Positions 26,640 to 34,822 of a stretch of 64,000 nucleotides of DNA are shown in pieces. The notes beneath the pieces are model-generated. The model ran no database searches and was not told where the DNA came from. It saw nothing but the letters and a program-made list of their open reading frames with translations. Numbering within the stretch: position 1 is the first letter of the stretch; each line of letters opens with the position of its first letter. A program made the position numbers and the translations under genes. The DNA is from Bacteroidota bacterium (GTDB lineage Bacteria; Bacteroidota; Bacteroidia; 2-12-FULL-35-15), in contig JADJHE010000018.1 of the NCBI GenBank assembly GCA_016707685.1, forward strand, positions 1 through 64,000, written 5' to 3'.

Positions 26640-27799
26640 TGCTTTCTATAATTGGAGCATTGTCAATTTTTTTTACACTCCTACTCGATGATGAAATCGT
26701 TTCGTATAAAAACTACTATCAAAGTATTTTAGCCTTACTAACACTTCATTTTTTCATCACTGCATCCTTACGTTTTATTTTATCCAGCATCACCAATTCA
26801 CGTATTCACAGACGAATTATTGGTTTCAACACACTACTTGTAGGTAGTAATGCAAATGCCATTCGTTTATACAATGAGATGGAAAATTTGCATAAATCCT
26901 CTGGAAATAAATTCGTTGGATTTGTACACATCGATAATAAAAATGGCTTTTCTAATGAATTAAAAAAGAGTATTCCACATATAGGAGAATTGGATGATTT
27001 AAAACGAATAATTACCGACTATGAAATAGAAGAAGTAATTATTGCTATTGAATCGTATGAGCACGACAATCTTGGAAAAATTGTAAACGAATTGGATTAC
27101 AGAGGTATCATCATCAAAGTAATACCCGACATGTATGATATTTTATCTGGATCTGTAAAAATGACGTCCATCTTTGGAGCTCCTTTGATTGAAATATCGA
27201 GAGAAATAATGCCTGCATGGGAGCAATCATTAAAACGAATTTTTGATATTGTTATTTCTCTTTTTGTATTGATATCATTTAGTTGGTTGTATTTAATTGT
27301 ATCCCTTGCTGTAAAATTAAACTCGAAAGGACCTATTTTTTATAGCCACGAGCGTATTGGTTGGCATGGTAAACCCTTTATGATTCATAAGTTCCGATCG
27401 ATGTATACGGATGCTGAAAAAATGGGGCCAGCACTATCAAGTAAGCATGACCCACGCATTACTCCGCTGGGAAGATTTTTGAGAAAGGTTCGTTTAGATG
27501 AAATCCCCCAATTTTACAATGTATTGATTGGCGAAATGAGTATTGTTGGACCTCGTCCAGAACGCCAATTTTTTATTGATCAAATCGTTCAAAAAGCACC
27601 ACATTATAAACACTTGCATAAAGTCCGTCCAGGTATTACCTCTTGGGGACAAGTAAAATACGGCTATGCCGAAAATGTAGACCAAATGGTAGAGCGTTTA
27701 AAATACGACATCCTTTATTTGGAAAACATGAGCTTAGCAGTGGATATTAAAATTCTTATCTATACAGCCCTTATTGTATTGCAAGGAAGAGGTAAATAA
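26639..27799 (+). CDS. Polyprenyl-phosphate sugar-1-phosphate transferase, N-terminally truncated
   Basis: This membrane enzyme of the WcaJ/WbaP class starts lipid-linked glycan assembly. The assigned start at 26639 yields 386 residues: two membrane segments, a CoA_binding_3-like Rossmann region (NTLLVGSNANAIRLYNEM), one more membrane helix (KRIFDIVISLFVLIS) and the catalytic domain with GPIFYSHERIG, IHKFRSMYTDAE, LGRFLRKVRLDEIPQF and MSIVGPRPER. Full-length relatives have about 80 more residues with further helices. In the same frame, upstream of the ATG, IYRKSRLREVGQTL can be read, which fits the family, but this frame is closed by TAA at 26546. A 5' deletion is likely, natural or in the assembly. 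Confidence 0.85.
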   Translation: MLSIIGALSIFFTLLLDDEIVSYKNYYQSILALLTLHFFITASLRFILSSITNSRIHRRIIGFNTLLVGSNANAIRLYNEMENLHKSSGNKFVGFVHIDNKNGFSNELKKSIPHIGELDDLKRIITDYEIEEVIIAIESYEHDNLGKIVNELDYRGIIIKVIPDMYDILSGSVKMTSIFGAPLIEISREIMPAWEQSLKRIFDIVISLFVLISFSWLYLIVSLAVKLNSKGPIFYSHERIGWHGKPFMIHKFRSMYTDAEKMGPALSSKHDPRITPLGRFLRKVRLDEIPQFYNVLIGEMSIVGPRPERQFFIDQIVQKAPHYKHLHKVRPGITSWGQVKYGYAENVDQMVERLKYDILYLENMSLAVDIKILIYTALIVLQGRGK

Positions 27800-27906
27800 T
27801 ACCTACCAAAATTTATCTGACTACTTCAAATTAATTCGATTTAGCATTCCTTTTTTTTTAATTTTACAACACCAATTGAAAACGTATAATCATTAATTTA
27901 ACGACT

Positions 27907-28797
27907 ATGAAAAATATTGCCGTAATAGGATCAGGAACTATGGGAAATGGAATTGCCCACACATTTGCACAATTTGGTTACAATGTTTCATTAATTGATA
28001 TTTCTCAGCCTGCATTAGATAAAGCACTAGCAACAATTGCTAAAAACTTGGATCGTATTGTTGCAAAAGGTGCAATTACTGAAGCCGACAAAGCGCAAAC
28101 ATTAAAAAACATTACTACTTATACTGTAATGGCTGATGGTGTTAAAAATGCTGATTTAGTGGTAGAGGCAGCGACAGAAAACGTAGAAATCAAATTAAAT
28201 ATTTTCAGAGAATTGGATAAAATCTGTCCTGCGAATACTATATTGGCTAGCAATACTTCTTCTATCTCCATTACAAAAATTGGTTCGGTAACAAAGCGTG
28301 CCGATAAAGTAATTGGAATGCATTTTATGAATCCTGTTCCTGTAATGAAATTAGTAGAAGTAATTAGAGGTTATTCAACTTCTGATGAAGTAACCAATTT
28401 GATTATGGAAACTTCAAAAAAACTAAGCAAAATCCCTGTTGAAGTAAATGACTATCCAGGATTTGTGGCAAACAAAATCCTAATGCCAATGATTAATGAA
28501 GCCATTATTACATTGCATGAAGGCACAGCAGGTGTTGAAGAAATTGACACGGTGATGAAACTAGGTATGGCGCATCCGATGGGGCCATTGCAATTAGCTG
28601 ATTTTATAGGATTGGATGTTTGTTTGTCGATTTTACGTGTACTGCAAGATGGTTATGGTAATCCCAAATATGCTCCATGTCCGTTATTAGTAAACATGGT
28701 AACTGCAGGTCATTTAGGTGCTAAATCGGGACAAGGATTTTACAAATACACTGCTGGCTCAAAAGACTTGGTAGTTGCTGATAGCTTCAAAAAATAA
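27907..28797 (+). CDS. hbd: 3-hydroxybutyryl-CoA dehydrogenase
   Basis: This 296-residue NAD-dependent enzyme oxidises 3-hydroxyacyl-CoA (fatty-acid or amino-acid degradation, butanoate metabolism). The N-terminal Rossmann motif is IAVIGSGTMGNGIAHTFAQ. ASNTSSISIT contains the catalytic Ser, GMHFMNPVPVMKLVEVI the catalytic His, and NDYPGFVANKILMPMINEAI the conserved Asn. The C-terminal dimer domain has HPMGPLQLADFIGLDV. Length is standard for the family. It is monocistronic with its own terminator. Confidence 0.93.
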   Translation: MKNIAVIGSGTMGNGIAHTFAQFGYNVSLIDISQPALDKALATIAKNLDRIVAKGAITEADKAQTLKNITTYTVMADGVKNADLVVEAATENVEIKLNIFRELDKICPANTILASNTSSISITKIGSVTKRADKVIGMHFMNPVPVMKLVEVIRGYSTSDEVTNLIMETSKKLSKIPVEVNDYPGFVANKILMPMINEAIITLHEGTAGVEEIDTVMKLGMAHPMGPLQLADFIGLDVCLSILRVLQDGYGNPKYAPCPLLVNMVTAGHLGAKSGQGFYKYTAGSKDLVVADSFKK

Positions 28798-28818
28798 ACG
28801 TATTAATTATACAACAAT

Positions 28819-28859
28819 GCCGTACAATTTGTGTTTATAATTGTACGGCTTATTTTTTT
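28819..28859 (+). terminator. Intrinsic terminator after hbd
   Basis: GCCGTACAATT and AATTGTACGGC pair perfectly over 11 bp around a 9-base loop, followed by TTATTTTTTT. It lies directly behind hbd. Confidence 0.93.
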
Positions 28860-28865
28860 ACACAA

Positions 28866-29789
28866 ATGAAAACAACAAAACTACATCTCTTCACTATTGC
28901 ATTGTTATTCGGCCTGCATGCTTCTGGATTTGCCCAAGGATGTAGTGATGCGGGATTTTGTACTGCTGAAAGTTACAAACCACAAACGATGAAATCCGAT
29001 TCAGCAGAAGTTATTCATAAAAATGTTTTTAAAATTGGATTTTCCAATGGTAAGGCTGATCGAAATATAGATATAGTAGGAATGAGTATTGAGTACTCTC
29101 GAATTTTCACAAAAAAAATCGGGCTTAACTTAAAACTAACAGGCTTGTCTCAATCAGGCAAGGAATATAAAGCATTGGGATTATCTGATTTATATATCAA
29201 TGGTAATTATTCTCTAGCAAAACCAGTTACAATCTCTGCTGGGGTAAAGCTACCTTTCACAGCTGGCAATGAAAAAAAGGGAACAATTCCTTTGCCTATG
29301 GATTATCAAACAAGTTTAGGAACCATTGATTTGATAGCAGGAATTAGTTACACTATTAAAAATTTGAAGCTTGTTGCTGCAATCCAACAACCAATTAGTC
29401 AAAATAAAAATGCATTTCTTCAAACCAATCACGATAGCACAAGTGAATTTTATTCTTTTAACTCCACAAATCAATACATCAGAAAAGGAGATGTTTTATT
29501 GCGAATAGCCTATTCAATAAATGCAGGAAAAAAATTGAGTATAACACCTAGCCTTTTGCCAATATACCATTTAGGAAATGATAGTTACACCGACTCTTCG
29601 GGTATTAAAACAGCCATCATTGGTTCACAGGGATTGACATTTAATGGAAATCTTTTTGTTGAATATAGTATTAACAAACAAAACGTTATTGAATTAAGTT
29701 TTGGTACACCTTTCATTACTCGAAAAGTACGACCTGATGGTCTGACAAGAAAGTATGTTATAGCACTCGAATATAAAATCTACTTCTAA
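28866..29789 (+). CDS. Exported barrel-like protein, transporter-type outer-membrane family
   Basis: This 307-residue protein has a signal peptide ending HASGFAQ, then GCSDAGFCTAES, a Cys pair often seen at the start of this Bacteroidetes family. Alternating strands follow (IGLNLKLTGLSQSG, VTISAGVKLPFTAGNE, LFVEYSINKQNVIELSFG), and it ends KYVIALEYKIYF. The pattern resembles the phenol-degradation MetA-like outer-membrane channels, but only loosely. Ligand and function are unknown. It begins 7 bases behind the hbd terminator, so it has its own expression or depends on readthrough. Confidence 0.7.
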   Translation: MKTTKLHLFTIALLFGLHASGFAQGCSDAGFCTAESYKPQTMKSDSAEVIHKNVFKIGFSNGKADRNIDIVGMSIEYSRIFTKKIGLNLKLTGLSQSGKEYKALGLSDLYINGNYSLAKPVTISAGVKLPFTAGNEKKGTIPLPMDYQTSLGTIDLIAGISYTIKNLKLVAAIQQPISQNKNAFLQTNHDSTSEFYSFNSTNQYIRKGDVLLRIAYSINAGKKLSITPSLLPIYHLGNDSYTDSSGIKTAIIGSQGLTFNGNLFVEYSINKQNVIELSFGTPFITRKVRPDGLTRKYVIALEYKIYF

Positions 29790-29825
29790 AAAAAAGCCGA
29801 AACAATTATGTTTCGGCTTTTTTTA
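29788..29825. terminator. Bidirectional intrinsic terminator
   Basis: AAAAAAAGCCGAAAC and GTTTCGGCTTTTTTT form a strong stem-loop between the convergent barrel and peroxiredoxin genes. Confidence 0.93.
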
Positions 29826-29854
29826 TGTAGCATTGATTTGAGATAAACGTGCAA

Positions 29855-30325
29855 TTAACTTAATTTTGATAATACTTCTTTGATTGCAATAAAGTTCGGT
29901 TGTTCACCTGCATTCTCTAATACTTCAGCATACTGAACAATACCATCTTTATCAATTACAAACGCAGAACGCTTAGAAACGCCTTTCATTCCCAAAACAA
30001 ACTCGGGATACAACGAACCGTATGCAGTTGATACTTCTTTGTTAAAATCGGATAACAAAGGAAAATTTAAACGTTGTTCTTCTTTGAATTTACCCAATGT
30101 AAATAATGAATCAACAGAGATTCCAAACACTTGTGCATTTGCATTGTTGTAGCTTGCAATATCATCACGTGTTGCACACAATTCAGCTGTGCACGTACTT
30201 GTAAATGCTAATGGAAAGAACAACAAAACAACATTCTTCCCTTTATACTCTTCCAAACTAGTAGCTTTTTTTTCAGTATCATTTAATGTAAATGATGGCG
30301 CTTTTTGACCAATTTCTATTTTCAT
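29855..30325 (-). CDS. Peroxiredoxin (AhpC/TSA family, AhpE/BCP-like)
   Basis: This 156-residue thiol peroxidase reduces H2O2 or organic peroxides in the cytosol. The active-site segment LLFFPLAFTSTCTAELCATR carries the peroxidatic Cys (TSTC), with a second Cys four residues later. APSFTL and FPLLSDFNKEVSTAYGSL are typical family segments, and KRSAFVIDKDG lies near the C-terminus. No C-terminal resolving Cys is seen, so it is 1-Cys-like or uses the nearby Cys. Confidence 0.9.
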   Translation of the reverse strand: MKIEIGQKAPSFTLNDTEKKATSLEEYKGKNVVLLFFPLAFTSTCTAELCATRDDIASYNNANAQVFGISVDSLFTLGKFKEEQRLNFPLLSDFNKEVSTAYGSLYPEFVLGMKGVSKRSAFVIDKDGIVQYAEVLENAGEQPNFIAIKEVLSKLS

Positions 30326-30386
30326 TTTTTATTTTTTATTATGTTTCTAATCTATTTAACAATCGTAACGACTAAATGTTTAAAAC

Positions 30387-30416
30387 AAAAAAGCCGTAAC
30401 ATATTTACGGCTTTTT
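30387..30416 (-). terminator. Intrinsic terminator after ilvE
   Basis: AAAAAAGCCGTAA and TTACGGCTTTTT form a 7-bp GC-containing stem extended by A-T pairs. On the minus strand it follows the ilvE stop at 30437. Confidence 0.9.
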
Positions 30417-30436
30417 GCTAGAATATGTAAAGCCAA

Positions 30437-31510
30437 TTAGTCGATTTTAACCATCCAATTGTGCTTGTCTTCAGATTTACCTTTACGTATGTTTTCTAAT
30501 TCTTGTGCAACACGGTTCGAGAAGATTCTTCCTTCCGTAGCTGGTAATTCATAATCTTTTCCTTCGAAGCCAAATGATGCAATGTGAGCTATTGTAGCTG
30601 CCGTACCAGTTCCAAACATTTCTTCTAATGTACCGCGCTTATGAGCATCAATTACTTCATCAATACTAATCTTACGTTCCTGTACTTTCATTTTCCAATC
30701 ACGAGCAAGTGTTAAAACGCTATCACGTGTAATACCTGCTAAAATAGTATCACCAATTGGAGGTGTAATTAATACATCGTCAATAACAACCATTAAATTC
30801 ATGGTTCCAGATTCTTCTAAATATCTGTGATTTTTAGAATCTGTCCAGATGATTTGCTGGTATCCACGTTGTTGTGCTAATTTGGTAGGAAATAATGAAC
30901 GACCATAATTTCCAGATGCTTTTACATAACCAACACCTCCTTCAACAGCACGTATATAATTTGTTTCAACCAACACTTTTACAGGTGCATTGTAATACTT
31001 ACCTGCGGGTGAAGTAATAATATAAAAACGATAATTATCAGAAGGTTTTACTCCAATAAATTCATCGGTACCAATAATAAATGGACGGATATATAAAGAA
31101 GAACCATCTGTATCAGGCACCCAGCCTTTATCTAATGAGATTAATTGTTTTAATCCTTCCATAAATATTTCTTCTGGAATGGTAGCCATCGCCATACGTT
31201 CTGCAGAAATATTGATACGTTTGTGATTGTCGTATGGACGAAATAAAAACACTTCGCCTTTGTCATTTTTGTAGGCTTTCATTCCTTCAAAAATAGCTTG
31301 TCCGTAATGCAAAGCTGATGTAGCAGGACTCATTGGAACTGGTCCGTATGGTATTATTTGAGCATCGTGCCATACACCATCGTTATAATCAACCAAAAAC
31401 ATATGGTCAGAAAACTGATGACCAAAAATAATTTTATTATAATCAAGTTCACCAACACGAGAGTTTGTTGTTTGTTGAACTTTTATCGAAACTTTTTCTG
31501 TTGTAATCAT
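30437..31510 (-). CDS. ilvE: Branched-chain amino acid aminotransferase
   Basis: This is a 357-residue fold IV PLP enzyme that transaminates Leu, Ile and Val. Family signatures are ALHYGQAIFEGMKAYKN, SLYIRPFIIGTDEFIGV, VGYVKASGNYGRSL with the PLP-binding Lys, YLEESGTMNLMVVI and GITRDSVLTLARDW. GTGTAATIAHI closes the site. The long, eukaryote-like class II form is usual in Bacteroidetes. A branched-chain ketoacid dehydrogenase that could use its products is encoded at 59-61 kb. Confidence 0.95.
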   Translation of the reverse strand: MITTEKVSIKVQQTTNSRVGELDYNKIIFGHQFSDHMFLVDYNDGVWHDAQIIPYGPVPMSPATSALHYGQAIFEGMKAYKNDKGEVFLFRPYDNHKRINISAERMAMATIPEEIFMEGLKQLISLDKGWVPDTDGSSLYIRPFIIGTDEFIGVKPSDNYRFYIITSPAGKYYNAPVKVLVETNYIRAVEGGVGYVKASGNYGRSLFPTKLAQQRGYQQIIWTDSKNHRYLEESGTMNLMVVIDDVLITPPIGDTILAGITRDSVLTLARDWKMKVQERKISIDEVIDAHKRGTLEEMFGTGTAATIAHIASFGFEGKDYELPATEGRIFSNRVAQELENIRKGKSEDKHNWMVKID

Positions 31511-31610
31511 ACGATGTTATTTATGTATAGCTAAAAATAAATAATAATTTCCTTCTAAACAATGAGATTTCAAGAAAAATAGATGAATATGACTAAAATT
31601 AAGATGAATA

Positions 31611-33020
31611 TTACTTAAACTTCACCTTTCGGGCAGCAAAAAAGCACATTTTAAGCAATAATAGCCCATGTTTGAATCGGGAGATGTTTGTTCTTCCATA
31701 AGTACGTTCATGGTATCTTACAGGCAGTTCAACCATGCAGAGGTTTAATTTATGTGCACCAAAAAGTAAATCAAAATCACCAAAAGGATCAAAATCACCA
31801 AAATAGGACCTATTAGTAACTAAACGCTTGTAATCTTTCTTCAACAAAACTTTTGTACCACAGAGTGTATCTTTAATGGGCTGATCGAGCAACCATGTAA
31901 ATGTTTGACTAAAAAATTTATTCCCTAAAAGATTTAAAAAGCGCATAGCTTCCTTTTGCATGGGATACACTAATCGAGAACCATTCACAAAATCGGCTTT
32001 GCCAGAAGCTATTGCATTATAAAATTTGATCAAATCCTCTGGTGCAACTGTTAAATCTGCATCCAATATCATTAAGACATCGCCTGTTGCTAAATCAAAA
32101 CCTTTTCGAACTGCAGGAGCTTTTCCTTTTTCATTTATTTGAATGGCTTGTGTTTTAAAATGGGAAGATGAAGATTCTTGAACTGTTGTTATTTTCTCCC
32201 ATGTATCATCTGTTGATCCGCTTTCAACAAAAATCAACTCAGTAGAACTACCTAATTGTGGCAATCGATTCAATAAATTTTGAATATTACCGCTTTCATT
32301 TCTTGCAGGTACAATTATGGATACTGACAACTCCTTTTCAATTGAATTTTTAGGTAATGCTTTTGCAAACGTGTAATTGTTGATGGATAATAATCTTAAA
32401 ACAGGCAATTTTGCCAATACATTGTTCATTAGTTCAGAAATCAATGGAATGTATAAAGGAAAAATCATGCTTCGTGAATTTCGATAAACGTGAAATCCAG
32501 ATAGAAAAAGAAGATTGTTTATTTCCGCTAAGCTTAACCAATTCTGACGAGGTGTTTTGGTTTTATAACCAATCCATTCTCCAAATTTGAGAATAGGTTC
32601 CCACAAAAAATTATAATAGGTGATAATGATTTTTGTGTTGGCATGGCAAAGTGCATGTAGCTTTTCAAACACCAATTGAATGTCGTCCAAATAGCCAATT
32701 AAATTTGAAAGTATTATTAAGTCAAATTTTTGTTCCAGTTGAATTTCTTCAGCAGCCATTACACGAACATCTAAAGTGGGATATTGTTTTTTTGCCTGTT
32801 CAATCATCAACTCACTAAAATCAATTCCAACTTTCGTTTTTGCTTTTATTTCATTTAACAACTCACCGGTTCCACAACCAATTTCTAAAACAGAAATATC
32901 CTCATGAATAAAATAATCACAATAGTTAGTGATATCATTCCAATAGTAGGACTTTGCCTTTCGCTGTTTAATGCGTGTAGGTGCAATCGTATTAAAATAT
33001 GTTTTTTTATCCGCTTCCAT
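31611..33020 (-). CDS. Methyltransferase-glycosyltransferase family 2 fusion
   Basis: This 469-residue protein has two domains. Residues about 1-200 form a SAM methyltransferase: ISVLEIGCGTGELLNEI, VGIDFSELMIEQAKK, FDLIILSNLIGYL. Residues about 225-469 form a GT2 domain: VSIIVPARNESGNIQNLL, LIFVESGSTDDTW, GDVLMILDADLTV with the metal-binding DxD, and GDFDPFGDFDLLFG. No long membrane segment is seen. It probably acts on a lipid-linked or surface sugar. It ends a minus-strand cluster with a membrane glycosyltransferase directly upstream (1-base gap), so the pair is likely to work together. Confidence 0.87.
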   Translation of the reverse strand: MEADKKTYFNTIAPTRIKQRKAKSYYWNDITNYCDYFIHEDISVLEIGCGTGELLNEIKAKTKVGIDFSELMIEQAKKQYPTLDVRVMAAEEIQLEQKFDLIILSNLIGYLDDIQLVFEKLHALCHANTKIIITYYNFLWEPILKFGEWIGYKTKTPRQNWLSLAEINNLLFLSGFHVYRNSRSMIFPLYIPLISELMNNVLAKLPVLRLLSINNYTFAKALPKNSIEKELSVSIIVPARNESGNIQNLLNRLPQLGSSTELIFVESGSTDDTWEKITTVQESSSSHFKTQAIQINEKGKAPAVRKGFDLATGDVLMILDADLTVAPEDLIKFYNAIASGKADFVNGSRLVYPMQKEAMRFLNLLGNKFFSQTFTWLLDQPIKDTLCGTKVLLKKDYKRLVTNRSYFGDFDPFGDFDLLFGAHKLNLCMVELPVRYHERTYGRTNISRFKHGLLLLKMCFFAARKVKFK

Positions 33021-33021
33021 G

Positions 33022-34819
33022 TTATTGATAATCGTCTATTACATACAATCGAAATGTTTCTGAATTACCAGGAGTATCAACTAAGGAACGAATGATATAA
33101 GGAAATTTATCACCAATTGTTAAATATTTTTTATCCATTGTTTGCAAACGAATACGATTATCATTTTCTGAAACAACTGTCATTATAAATTTTTCAGTAT
33201 CCGTTATTCCAACAGCATCTGCAACTATGATATCGTGCTCCAAAGGTTTAACAGAAAGAAAACGATTGTTCGCAGCTTTTATAGCAACTACATTCTCATC
33301 TATACGTTTAATATAAAATAATTCCTCCTTACTAATAGCATTGTAGTAACAAGTAAATAAATAATCAGACTGAACACTCGAAGATGTGTACAATTGATTA
33401 AACCCTCTAAAATAAACCGCTTGCGTTTCTGGAATTGCATCAATAAATTGTTTTGAATACTCAATCTGTGGCATACCTGCTATTCTTCGTTTCCAGTTGT
33501 ACGGCTTTAGCAAATCGGTCCATTGCTCCGATTTTTTTGTTTGAAATAAACCCTCAAAATAAGCCTCACGTGACATATCATCGTAATGGATGAAACCCTT
33601 TTATATTGCCAGGTTTGAAACAGATTAAAACTCGCAAATAGAAAAACAACAAAAACAACAATCATCATTCGTAATTTTGAAGAACCAACAACTGAAAAAC
33701 CTGCTGCTAATGGAAAAGCTAAAAAAGCATAGTAGTCAATTACTGGTCGAATGCCCCAGCTAATTCCATAACTCCATGCCCACCAAGATGACAATATAAA
33801 AACGGTTAGCACCATTAGTGAAGTAATTGAATAGAAAAAAGTTTTGTTTGTTCTAAACAGACTAACTAAACCAATTAGTGCAAAAATCAATATAGGCGTG
33901 TAAACAAAAATGCCTTTACGAAAACTAAATAAAAAGGAAGTATTTGAGGACTATTGAATATAAAATGTTCATCCATGTATACATCATACATCCACTTGCC
34001 TGTAGCATACTTCCAATAAACAAATTGCAAAGAGCCAATCAAAAAGCTATCAAAAAAGAAAAGTAGTAAGGGAGTTAGGTTTGATTTTAAAAACAAAAGA
34101 AATGGTTTAATTCCATTTTTAAAGCTAATTGCTGCAATTATAAAATAAAGCAAAACTGATACTGCTAATGGGCGAATTAAAACACTTAATGCAAAACAAA
34201 TTGCAAAAATGAATAATTGTTTTTTAGAAGATGTATTCAACCATTGAAAAAAGGAATAATTTGCAATACAAAATAAGGAAAAGGAAAGAGCATGAGGCAT
34301 AATGGATTCAAAACTCGAATACCAAAACAAATTAGTAGCTAATACAATTGAAATGGTGGTAACAGCTACCATTTTTTCCGAAAAATGATTCAGCAAGTGT
34401 TTCCGAAGATACCATAAACCTATAAACAAATAAATCCAAACACCAATCGTAATTGCATTTTGATAAGGCCAGGAATAGCCATCGGGTGGCGCATTTGTAA
34501 GTTTAGCAATAAGATGTCCAACTGCAAAAAATGGAGATACCATCAAACTAAAACCCAAAGGATGTTTGATTAATTTTTTATCGTTTTCAATCTTATAATA
34601 CCAAATTTTATCTTTGTAATAGGCCGGATTTTGATCAATGAAATTGAGGCTTAGATCGTGGTGTATAAACAACGCAGGCAAATAGGTGTAGTAACTGGGA
34701 GCATCAACAATAATTCTATTTTGTTTCCACAAATTAAATTTGAAGGAAGCAAAAACAAGAACAATAAAAACAATAATTATTGCAAAAAAGCTAGGTGATT
34801 TTTTAAAAGAAAAATTCAT
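33022..34819 (-). CDS. Multi-pass membrane glycosyltransferase-like protein with fascin-like C-terminal tail, two frame breaks
   Basis: This repaired protein of about 599 residues begins with a membrane helix (FFAIIIVFIVLVFASF). DAPSYYTYLPALFIHHDL is a GT39/GT83-like first-loop motif with an acidic residue. About ten membrane helices follow, and then a soluble tail of roughly 180 residues. In the tail, VAIKAANNRFLSV and RIRLQTMDKKYLTI look like beta-trefoil (fascin-like) repeats. Breaks: about 33920, where one T gives LFSFRKGIFVYTPIL, and about 33590, where one base gives WQYKRGFIHYDDMSREAY. It follows the VWA-like gene by 3 bases. Sugar donor and acceptor are unknown; a polyprenyl-phosphate sugar donor is likely for this fold. 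Confidence 0.75.
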
Positions 34820-34822
34820 GCT

